Origin: Terriglobia bacterium
GTDB taxonomy: Bacteria; Acidobacteriota; Terriglobia; Terriglobales; Acidobacteriaceae
Assembly: GCA_020072645.1 (NCBI GenBank)
Contig: JAIQGK010000017.1
Location: forward strand, 1 to 64,000
Length of the DNA stretch: 64,000 nt
Direction of reading: 5' to 3'
Of this stretch, positions 51,615 to 58,910 are shown piece after piece. The position numbers and the translations under genes are program-made. Numbering within the stretch: the stretch's first letter is position 1; each line of letters opens with the position of its first letter. A model generated the notes under the pieces. That model searched no databases and was not told the DNA's origin. It saw nothing but the letters and a program-made list of their open reading frames with translations.

Positions 51615-52822
51615 GCAAGTCTGTGGCATCGCTGAACGGCGGCGGAACGGCTTCCGCGGGTGAAGACAGGTTCAGCCGCTTTCGTCTCATCGGCTGGTGG
51701 GACCAGGAAAAGCTTCGTTCGGCACGCGTGCTCGTGATCGGTGCGGGCGCGCTCGGCAATGAGATTCTTAAGAACATGGCGCTGCTCGGCTTCGCCAACA
51801 TTGTGGTGGTCGATCTCGATTCCATTGAAGCTTCCAATCTCTCCCGCAGCATTCTTTATCGTGCGTCAGACGTAGGCCGCCGCAAAGCTGATGTTGCCGC
51901 CGATGCCGTCAGAAATATTTTTCCTGAAGCCCGCGTTCACGCAATTACCGCTAACGTGGTCCACGGTCTTGGGCTGGGACTGTTCGCCTGGGCCGACATT
52001 GTGATTGCAGGACTCGATAACCGTGAAGCGCGGCTATGGATCAATCGTGCCTGCTGGAAGATGAACAAGCCGTGGATAGACGGCGCTATTGAAGGCATCA
52101 ACGGCGTGGCCCGCGTTTTCAAAGCCGGACAGCCGCCTTGTTATGAATGCACGCTCGGTGAAACGGATTGGGCCATCCTGAACAAACGCATGTCATGCAA
52201 TCTGTTGGCATTGGAAAACGATACTGAAGGCAAAGTCGCCACCACGCCCACCATCTCTTCCATTATTGCCGGATTGCAGGTGCAGGAAGCGGTGAAGTTG
52301 CTGCATGGGCTGCCGGTTCTGGCAGGGAAGGGCTTCATTTTTGAAGGTCTCAACCACACCTCTTATAAGGTTGAATACACTGAGAACCGTGATTGCATGA
52401 GCCATTACACCTTTTCTGAAGTGATCCGGCTTCAGGAAACTTCGCGCGATCTCTCTCTGGCCCAAATGCTTGACCGCGCCCGGCTCGATCTTGGATCAAA
52501 AGACGTTGCGCTTGAGTTCAGCCGCGACGTGATTCACAAACTTGCGTGTCCGGGCTGCGGCGCGGAAGAAGAATTGTTTGCCGCTGTGGGCACCGTACCT
52601 TATGCAAAAGGCAAATGCGCCGCCGATGGCCAGATGCGCGCCGTGATCACCGCGCACGGATATTCCGGCCACGAACCTTTCGGCAACCGCACTCTGGATC
52701 AGCTCGGTCTTCCGCTCTTTGACGTGGTTACGGCCCGTTCGCCCGAACGCGAGATTGCCTACTTGATCGGCGGTGATGAAAAACAGGTGCTAGGACAGAG
52801 CGCGATGGGAGCGGCACGCTGA
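51611..52822 (+). CDS. E1-like ubiquitin-activating enzyme (UBA3-like)
   Basis: 403 aa. ThiF/E1 Rossmann domain: VLVIGAGALGNEILKNMALLGF (glycine loop 44-49), VVVDLDSIEASNLSRS (acidic loop and the Asn/Arg nucleotide motif), VGRRKADVAA, then DIVIAGLDNREARLWIN. The segment from there to about residue 235 follows eukaryotic UBA3 unusually closely (GLDN..ARLWIN, ID...EG..G.ARV...G..PCYECTL, MSCNLLA, TTPTISSIIAGLQVQEAVKLL). Cys196 in RMSCNLLA aligns with the UBA3 catalytic cysteine region (MCTIAS). CxxC pairs at 177/180 and 313/316 form a probable zinc site. It should adenylate the Ubl and carry it as a thioester to the E2 at 56537. Confidence 0.93.
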   Translation: MSKSVASLNGGGTASAGEDRFSRFRLIGWWDQEKLRSARVLVIGAGALGNEILKNMALLGFANIVVVDLDSIEASNLSRSILYRASDVGRRKADVAADAVRNIFPEARVHAITANVVHGLGLGLFAWADIVIAGLDNREARLWINRACWKMNKPWIDGAIEGINGVARVFKAGQPPCYECTLGETDWAILNKRMSCNLLALENDTEGKVATTPTISSIIAGLQVQEAVKLLHGLPVLAGKGFIFEGLNHTSYKVEYTENRDCMSHYTFSEVIRLQETSRDLSLAQMLDRARLDLGSKDVALEFSRDVIHKLACPGCGAEEELFAAVGTVPYAKGKCAADGQMRAVITAHGYSGHEPFGNRTLDQLGLPLFDVVTARSPEREIAYLIGGDEKQVLGQSAMGAAR

Positions 52823-53712
52823 TGCCTAAGCCGGCCAAAGTCAAGGTCAGGGTCTCCACCCAGCCTGTAGTGGTGATGGAGGCGGAAGTCGCGCGCAAAA
52901 TCCGCCAGCACGCCCGTACGTCAATGAAGGCAGAGGTTTGCGGCGTGCTGATCGGCAATACTGAGCATGAGCGCATGACGGTGGAAGCCTGCATCGCCGG
53001 CATCAATGCCGCGCAGGGCGGCGCTCACGTCACCTTCACCCAGGACACCTGGGAACATATATATAAGATCAAGGACAAGGAATATCCGGACGACAAGATT
53101 GTCGGTTGGTATCATTCGCATCCTGGCTTCGGCGTGTTTCTCTCCGAGCACGATCTGTTTATCCAGCAGAATTTCTTTTCCAATCCTCAGCAGGTGGCAT
53201 GGGTTTACGATCCGCACACGGACGAAGAAGGCTGCTTCGGCTGGATCGGCGGCAACATTGAAAAGCTTTCCGCCATTCGCGTGGGCTACTCTCAGGATGT
53301 TGAGATTACCGGCACAGCGGCCCGGGAATATGAAGAAGACGATAATGGCGGGTCTTTGGACTCCATGGTTCGTACCGATCAAGATCAAAGATCCGCGGAA
53401 CCGGCATGGATGAAGTGGACGACGCGGGTTCTGGGCTATCTGGCAATCATGCTTTTGGGACTGGTGTCCGGGTACATGCTGCGGAACTGGCAGGTATCGC
53501 CCGTGCTGGATTCTTACCAGCAGATCATGAATCACCCACTTGAAGCGTGCCGCATCCTGCTCACAATGGATCCGGAGCGAAATGGAATAGTGGCGGCCCC
53601 ACAAGTTCCGCAGCAGGATTCACCTCAGCAAACCCAGCCTCAGCAATCGCCACAACAGCAAGCTCCGCGGCAGAAAGCTCCTGAGGCAAAAGGAAACAAT
53701 GGCAAGCACTGA
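52822..53712 (+). CDS. Membrane-anchored JAMM isopeptidase (Rpn11/CSN5-like)
   Basis: 296 aa, starting in a TGATG overlap with the E1 stop. MPN+/JAMM domain (about 15-165): Glu38 (AEVCGVLIG) and VGWYHSHPGFGVFLSEHD, with His98, His100, Ser108 and Asp111 matching H-x-H-x7-S-x2-D. The surrounding GWYHSHPGFG is the form found in eukaryotic Rpn11 and CSN5. A single membrane helix (about 203-220, LGYLAIMLLGLVSGYML) and a Gln/Pro-rich tail follow. It is predicted to mature the Ubl and remove it from targets at the membrane. Overlaps the FHA gene by 14 bp. Confidence 0.93.
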   Translation: MPKPAKVKVRVSTQPVVVMEAEVARKIRQHARTSMKAEVCGVLIGNTEHERMTVEACIAGINAAQGGAHVTFTQDTWEHIYKIKDKEYPDDKIVGWYHSHPGFGVFLSEHDLFIQQNFFSNPQQVAWVYDPHTDEEGCFGWIGGNIEKLSAIRVGYSQDVEITGTAAREYEEDDNGGSLDSMVRTDQDQRSAEPAWMKWTTRVLGYLAIMLLGLVSGYMLRNWQVSPVLDSYQQIMNHPLEACRILLTMDPERNGIVAAPQVPQQDSPQQTQPQQSPQQQAPRQKAPEAKGNNGKH

Positions 53713-54763
53713 CGACAAACCGACGCTAAAGATTACGCTGGAAGACCTGGCCAGCGTAGAAATGCCGGCAGCCACCCCCGCCGGAAACATGGCGCCTGTT
53801 GCAGCCGGAACCAAACAGTATGGCAACATCGCGGCCCCTGCCGATGGTCCTGCAATGGTAACGGAAGAGAAAGGCAGCATCTTTTTACAGGGGTGGTTCT
53901 ATCTTGGCATTGCTGGGATGCTTGGCGCACTTGCCGGCTGGGGCATCTGTGAGCCTTTTTTCATTGATTCACGTGCCGGGATCCGCTGGGGAAACATCGT
54001 CATTCTCCCCTTAGTCGTCATGTTTACTTGTCTGGGCCTTGGAGTGGCGGAAAGCATCGTTGAACGCTCTGCAAAAAAAGCCATGGTTCGTGGTTTGCTT
54101 GGCCTGGCGCTTGGACTGGTGGGCGGTTTCATCTTTGACTGGATTGCGAACATATTTTTTGCCGTCGGTACGGCGATTCTCTTTTCGCTAGGCGTCCAGA
54201 CGGCAAAGAATCCCGCTTTCTGGATCGTCCGCGGCCTCGCATGGGCCGTTTTCGGCGTTGCCGGAGGAATTATCTACGGCTTGGTGGACCGCTCCATGAC
54301 CAAGACGAAGTACGGAATTTTCGGCGGACTGATTGGCGCTGCGTTGGGCGGCATGGTCTTCGACCCCATCAGCTTTGCCACTAAAACCGGCGGAGTGAGC
54401 CGCGGCGTTGGCTTTGCGCTGCTCGGGCTTGCCACGGGCGTTGCCATCGGCATTGTTGAAAGCGCCCTTAAAGACCGCTGGCTTTATGTGGCTTCGGGAC
54501 CGCTGGCGGGTAAGCAATTCATCCTTTATAAGCCGATCACCACCATCGGCAGCAGCCAGTCGTCCGACATTTATCTCTTCAAGGACACCAGCATTCTTCC
54601 TCAGCATGGCATCATCGAATTGCGTGGCGCGCAGACGTTCATCCGTTCTGATGCGCCGGTATTTGTTTCCGGAGCGCCAGCGCGCAATCGCGCATTGCAA
54701 AGCGGAGATCTTATCCAGATCGGGCGGTATGCGTTTCACTTTCGCGAAAGGCAGAGGAATTAA
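53699..54763 (+). CDS. Polytopic membrane protein with a divergent FHA domain
   Basis: 354 aa. N-terminal segment with LKITLEDLASVEMPA (9-23), about seven or eight hydrophobic segments (65-255) rich in Gly, and a C-terminal FHA-like domain (about 262-350). The FHA core reads TTIGSSQSSDIYLFKDTSILPQHGIIEL. The Arg that normally follows the first Gly (GR) is Ser, and the Ser of S-x-x-H is replaced, so phosphothreonine binding may be lost or altered. The N-terminal motif recurs in the RING-like protein encoded next. Probably a membrane scaffold for the system. Confidence 0.82.
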   Translation: MASTDDKPTLKITLEDLASVEMPAATPAGNMAPVAAGTKQYGNIAAPADGPAMVTEEKGSIFLQGWFYLGIAGMLGALAGWGICEPFFIDSRAGIRWGNIVILPLVVMFTCLGLGVAESIVERSAKKAMVRGLLGLALGLVGGFIFDWIANIFFAVGTAILFSLGVQTAKNPAFWIVRGLAWAVFGVAGGIIYGLVDRSMTKTKYGIFGGLIGAALGGMVFDPISFATKTGGVSRGVGFALLGLATGVAIGIVESALKDRWLYVASGPLAGKQFILYKPITTIGSSQSSDIYLFKDTSILPQHGIIELRGAQTFIRSDAPVFVSGAPARNRALQSGDLIQIGRYAFHFRERQRN

Positions 54764-55398
54764 TGGCCGAGCCTGTCTGCCCCTATTGCCGCATGCCGTT
54801 TGACGAGGCTTCTCCGCCGCGGATTTTCTGCACCGCCTGCGGTATGCCGCATCATGAAGATTGCTACCAGGAAAATGGCGGCTGCACCGTCTTCGGCTGC
54901 AAGCGCGCCCCCGCCGACGAACCTAAGGTGCAGGTTGCGCTCAGCGATTTAAGCGCCGTCTCGGTACCGACCCAGCAGTATGCTCCTGTTGCGCAGCAAT
55001 ATGCCCCTGTGATGCAGCAGCCGGCTCCGGTACAAGGCTATCAACCATCGCGCTACAGCGGGCCGCTCGGCTTATCGCAGGCGTCCGCTACAGCGCCCGC
55101 ACAGGCTCCAGTCGCCACGCCAAGTCCTGCGGCATACTCGTATGCTGCGCCGGTAAATTCTTCTGCTGCGCCGGCCTATGGCCCCACACACAAGAGCCGG
55201 ACAAGCTACATTGTTCTTGGCATTTTTCTCGGCGGACTTGGAGTTCACAATTTTTATGCCGGATACACCGGCCGCGCGGTCGGACAACTCTGCCTTACGG
55301 TTTTGACGCTTGGTTATCTCGGTATTGTTTCGTGGATATGGGCCATCATTGAAATCTGCATCGTGGAAAAGGACAGCACCGGCCTGCGTTTTAGCTGA
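54763..55398 (+). CDS. RING-like zinc finger fused to a TM2 domain, candidate E3
   Basis: 211 aa, starting in a TAATG overlap. Residues 6-46 hold eight ligands, C6 C9 C23 C26 H31 (or H30) C34 C41 C46, a C4HC3 cross-brace pattern like the prokaryotic RING family 1 (CPYC, CTACGMPHHEDCY). A linker (47-145) repeats QQYAPV and includes VQVALSDLSAVSVP (57-70), similar to the FHA protein's N-terminus. The C-terminal TM2 domain (about 147-205) has LGIFLGGLGVHNFYAGYTG, two membrane helices. RING-like fingers next to E2 genes usually act as E3 ligases; activity here is inferred. Confidence 0.85.
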   Translation: MAEPVCPYCRMPFDEASPPRIFCTACGMPHHEDCYQENGGCTVFGCKRAPADEPKVQVALSDLSAVSVPTQQYAPVAQQYAPVMQQPAPVQGYQPSRYSGPLGLSQASATAPAQAPVATPSPAAYSYAAPVNSSAAPAYGPTHKSRTSYIVLGIFLGGLGVHNFYAGYTGRAVGQLCLTVLTLGYLGIVSWIWAIIEICIVEKDSTGLRFS

Positions 55399-55413
55399 GT
55401 GACTGGGTGAAGA

Positions 55414-56142
55414 ATGAAATATTACATTCAGCGCGAACTCAATGAGTATGGCCCTTATACTCTGGCCGATCTCCAGCGCTACGTCGCGCAGGGAAGCATT
55501 TTGCCAACTGACCTGACGCGCAGCGAGGGCATGACGGAGTGGACGCCCGTATCGCAAGTCATCGGCAACATTCCCATTCCTGCACCCATCCAGCCTGGGT
55601 ACGCGGCTGGCACACCGGCTTACGGTGAAGGGACCGTTTACGCGGGTGGCGGCAATGCTTACGGTGCGCAAGGCGCTATGCCTGCGGTGACCACAGGTCC
55701 CGTACCGCCAGATTTTCATTGGGCGCTGGTCCTGCTGATCTCTTTCTTTTGTGGTTTCTTTCAAATCGTGTGGCTATTCGTCGAAGCCGGCTTTGTGAAA
55801 AAGCTTGATCGGGAAGGCAAGTCGCTGGCCTTCCTGATTGGCGGCATAGTTACTTCAATAGTAGCTTTTATCGTTTTCTTCACGGCTGCGAGCGCCAATC
55901 GCCAGGAACCCCCGACATTGGCCCTCGTCTCGTTTCTTCTTATCGCTCTCGCAGGAGCCGTGTTGCACCTGATCGGAATTTTTCAGATGCGTAGTTCGAT
56001 TGAAAATTATTACAACACTACGGAACCAATCAATCTGCGGCTGAGCGGAGTGATGACATTCTTTTTCGCGGTGTATTACTTTCAGTACCATTTCACACGT
56101 ATCGCCAACTGGAAGAAAACGGGGTATTTACCGACACAATGA
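55414..56142 (+). CDS. GYF_2-domain polytopic membrane protein
   Basis: 242 aa. N-terminal GYF_2 domain (about 1-55: YYIQRELNEYGPYTLADLQRYVAQGSILPTDLTRSEGMTEWTPVSQV), a fold that binds proline-rich peptides. A Pro/Gly/Ala linker (about 56-105) and four membrane helices (about 106-130, 140-165, 170-190, 210-230) follow. The proline-rich linkers of the RING-like and JAMM proteins in the same operon are plausible ligands. It overlaps the DUF2752 gene by 4 bp. Confidence 0.83.
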   Translation: MKYYIQRELNEYGPYTLADLQRYVAQGSILPTDLTRSEGMTEWTPVSQVIGNIPIPAPIQPGYAAGTPAYGEGTVYAGGGNAYGAQGAMPAVTTGPVPPDFHWALVLLISFFCGFFQIVWLFVEAGFVKKLDREGKSLAFLIGGIVTSIVAFIVFFTAASANRQEPPTLALVSFLLIALAGAVLHLIGIFQMRSSIENYYNTTEPINLRLSGVMTFFFAVYYFQYHFTRIANWKKTGYLPTQ

Positions 56143-56531
56143 AAATGAATGCCAAATTTCGGGCGCATATTTCCGCCGTAGGACTGTTGGCCGGGTTCGG
56201 TGTGCTATACACCTTCCCTCCCACTGAACATTCTTTTTATCCTCGATGTTTGTTTTATGCTCTTACTGGTTTGCAGTGCCCCGGATGCGGAGGCACGAGG
56301 GCGCTCTATCATCTGCTCCATTTCGACTTCAGTGGGGCCATACGATATAACGCGTTGGTGACCGTACTTATACCGATGGTTTTGACTTGGTTTATTTTCT
56401 GGTATACCTCGGTGATATTTCGCGGCCATGCACCTGATCTCCGAATTTCACGTCCGATAGCCGTTTGTTTGTATCTCATTGTTTTGTTTTTCGCCGTTGC
56501 CAGAAATGGCGCATTTTCTTTCTTGAGTTGA
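56139..56531 (+). CDS. DUF2752 membrane protein
   Basis: 130 aa. Family hallmark CPGCGGTRALYHLLHFDFSGAIRYN (about 48-72) between hydrophobic segments (about 10-28, 76-98, 105-122). The CxxC may bind metal or be redox-active. DUF2752 proteins are small inner-membrane proteins of unknown function, often near GYF_2 and TM2 proteins. It lies between the GYF_2 and E2 genes. Confidence 0.88.
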   Translation: MKMNAKFRAHISAVGLLAGFGVLYTFPPTEHSFYPRCLFYALTGLQCPGCGGTRALYHLLHFDFSGAIRYNALVTVLIPMVLTWFIFWYTSVIFRGHAPDLRISRPIAVCLYLIVLFFAVARNGAFSFLS

Positions 56532-56536
56532 TCTTC

Positions 56537-57133
56537 ATGTTGTCACCCAGAATCCGCCGGCTAAAACTCGATCACGATTCTTTGTTCAAGCGCTTCTCCG
56601 GATGGCCGTTGATCCGCATTGTGGGCACCGCCGGAATGCCGCCGGAACTGTATCGCTTTCAGTATCTGGTGCGCGGTTTATATGTGGCCCCTGATGGCGC
56701 CATCCTGGAGCGCAACGATCATTTGCTGGAAGTAAATCTTTCTCTGGGATATCCGCGGCGTGCGCCACAATGCCGCATGCTCACGCCGGTCTTCCATCCA
56801 AATTTTGATGACAGTTCGGTCTGCATCGGCGATTTCTGGGCCGCTTCAGAGTCTCTGGACGATCTTATTATTCGCATTGGCCGAATGATTTCGTATCAGG
56901 AGTACAACACCAAGAGCCCATTAAATGGGCTGGCGGCAAAATGGGCCGCGCAGAACTCAAGCTTGTTGCCGGTCGATCCTCGCCCTATCGCTCCGCCACT
57001 CGACCAGCCGATGGTGGAACCAGGTTTGCCAACACCCGCGTCGCCGCAAGCCGCCGCTGCTTCCATCCCTCAGGCTGCCGCTTCTGTTCCTGATGGTGAG
57101 GACCCATGGGAACAGAAAATCGTGATTTCGTAA
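56537..57133 (+). CDS. Canonical E2 ubiquitin-conjugating enzyme-like protein
   Basis: 198 aa from ATG 56537, 5 bp after the DUF2752 stop; a TTG further upstream would run through that gene. UBC fold: LLEVNLSLGYPRRAPQCRMLTPVFHPNFDDSSVCIGDFW has His87-Pro88-Asn89 and catalytic Cys96 seven residues after Asn, as in eukaryotic E2s. It continues with SLDDLIIRIGRMISYQEYNTKSPLN, equivalent to the LxxLLxxPNPxDPLN segment. A Pro/Ala-rich C-terminal tail (about 145-190) could bind the GYF_2 protein. It would take the Ubl from the E1 and work with the RING-like protein. Last gene of the operon. Confidence 0.93.
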   Translation: MLSPRIRRLKLDHDSLFKRFSGWPLIRIVGTAGMPPELYRFQYLVRGLYVAPDGAILERNDHLLEVNLSLGYPRRAPQCRMLTPVFHPNFDDSSVCIGDFWAASESLDDLIIRIGRMISYQEYNTKSPLNGLAAKWAAQNSSLLPVDPRPIAPPLDQPMVEPGLPTPASPQAAAASIPQAAASVPDGEDPWEQKIVIS

Positions 57134-57528
57134 CAGCAGGCATGATTTTCCCCGCCTGACAAGCCATTGCGCGAGATCTTTTATCGCCAGGACAAAGTGC
57201 CGTTTACCGCAGTCCTTCACATGGCTTGAATCCGAGTGACTTTCACTGAAAACCGAAAAAGTTACAGAAATCCTATCTTTCTTTTGCGCCGCTTTCCCAT
57301 TTCCGCATTCCGGATTTTTTGGGATTTATTCTCCGCCCTCATGTTACGGATGCTAAGCTCCAGCACGCTTAGCCGACTTCCTGGCTTGTTCTCTCCGCCA
57401 GAAAGACGAACGATCATCATAACGCTGGACTTTCAGTGTGGCGAAAATTGCTCCTTTTCATACCGGCTTCCTCTGTTCATCTGGATTCGACAGACGCAGC
57501 ACAACCCAACAAAGATGAGGTCACAGAA
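57134..57528. other. Gap between the Ubl operon and the EXORDIUM-like genes
   Basis: 395 bp, no gene supported. Its last 66 bp (57463-57528) form the leader conserved before all three EXORDIUM-like genes (CCGGCTTCCTCTGTTC, then GACAGACGCAGCA, then GAGGTCA before the start). No clear terminator for the Ubl operon was found. Confidence 0.45.
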
Positions 57529-58533
57529 ATGACGTTTCCCCAGGGAAAAATTAAAGTTGTATCTATTTTTTTCTTTTTGATTTTGGCTGTGAGCTTTATG
57601 GCCGCGCAGCAGCTCAACCAGCATGTTGACAATCCGGGACAGACAGCCGACAAGGCTCCCACCGGCCACGTTCCCAACGTTCTTCCAACAACCATAGAGC
57701 CTGCTAAACCCGGCCCCATTGGTCAGGCCGTGGTGACCGGCAATGGCATCAATTATCACAACGGTCCGGTCATGAAAGGCAATCCTGTCCATGCTTACAT
57801 TATCTGGTATGGCAACTGGAGCGGCACGGGATCGAATACGGCTGCGACCAGAAGTCTGATCGAGCATTTTCTCGGCAGCATCGGCGGATCGAATATAGAA
57901 AAAGTCAACACCACCTATGGCGATACCACCGGCAACGTGAGCGGCAATGTTTCCTTTGCCGGCAGCACAATCGTCAGCAGTTCAACGAATTTAACCGATT
58001 CGAGCTTGCAGACTACAGTCAGCAATGCGCTGAACAGCGGAGCCTTGCCCCGCGACTCCAATGGCGTATATTTTGTACTAACCTCTTCAAACATTAATGA
58101 GACCTCAGGCTTCTGCACGCAATACTGCGGTTTTCATACCCGCGCCTCCTTGGGCGGCGTCGATATTAAATATTCGTTCGTCGGCAATCCTGATCGTTGC
58201 CCCAGCGGCTGCGAAGCCCAGACGACCGGCCCCAACAGCCCTGCAACGGGCGTTGGCGGCGCGGACGGCATGGCAAACGTGATGTCGCATGAATTGGAAG
58301 AGGCAATTTCCGATCCTGACTTGAACGCCTGGTTTGATTCGAGCGGACAGGAAAACGCCGACAAATGCAATTTCAATTTCGGCGCTCTTTCCACCTGTAC
58401 ATCCACCAGCATTTGCAGCGCTGCCGCAAAAGCTGCCGGCTCAAGGTTCAACCAGACCTTTGGCAACAACGACTGGCTGCTGCAACAAAACTGGAGAAAT
58501 TCCGGTGGCGGCGCTTGCGCGCAGCACCTGTAA
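57529..58533 (+). CDS. EXORDIUM-like (phosphate-induced 1 family) secreted protein 1
   Basis: 334 aa from ATG 57529. Signal peptide to FMAAQQ. Family pattern of PF04674: VHAYIIWYGNWSGTGS, VNTTYGDTTGNVSG, FCTQYCGFHT, FVGNPDRCPSGCEAQ, GADGMANVMSHELEEAISDPDLNAWFDSSGQENADKCNFNFG. Plant EXORDIUM proteins are apoplastic growth regulators of unknown enzymology; bacterial homologues are secreted. HELEE fits HExxE and could bind metal. This copy has an extra Cys/Ser/Thr insert near 290 (STCTSTSICSAAAKAAG). First of three tandem paralogues. Confidence 0.88.
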   Translation: MTFPQGKIKVVSIFFFLILAVSFMAAQQLNQHVDNPGQTADKAPTGHVPNVLPTTIEPAKPGPIGQAVVTGNGINYHNGPVMKGNPVHAYIIWYGNWSGTGSNTAATRSLIEHFLGSIGGSNIEKVNTTYGDTTGNVSGNVSFAGSTIVSSSTNLTDSSLQTTVSNALNSGALPRDSNGVYFVLTSSNINETSGFCTQYCGFHTRASLGGVDIKYSFVGNPDRCPSGCEAQTTGPNSPATGVGGADGMANVMSHELEEAISDPDLNAWFDSSGQENADKCNFNFGALSTCTSTSICSAAAKAAGSRFNQTFGNNDWLLQQNWRNSGGGACAQHL

Positions 58534-58910
58534 AACAAACTTAAATTTGTGGGCCGCCCGCTCCTGGCGGCCCCTTATTCCACTTTAGAAAGCGCCACTG
58601 CTGGCGAATTATGCGGGAAGTTGCTTGTAATGGGAAAACAAAACATGGCTGGATTGCCGGCCTGCCGATGCTTTGAAAGCCGCATATTTGGCGCATAAAA
58701 GCGGCTTAATTGTGATTGTGCTCAGCTGAATCTCGTGGTACGATTCCGGACATTCTGTTCTGCTCGATTCCGGGGGGCCGCGAATCAGAAATCAGTATCA
58801 GTCAATTCAATTTATTTCATGAGAATCGTCCGAATAATTTATTCCGGCTTCTTCTGTTCATTTCATATTCAACAGACGCAGCAACTCTTTGACATCGAGG
58901 TCATTCACAA
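58534..58910. other. Gap between EXORDIUM-like genes 1 and 2
   Basis: 377 bp without a gene. The last 67 bp (from CCGG at 58844) repeat the conserved leader (GGCTTCTTCTGTTC, CAACAGACGCAGCA, GAGGTCA). A promoter for gene 2 is likely here. Confidence 0.45.
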
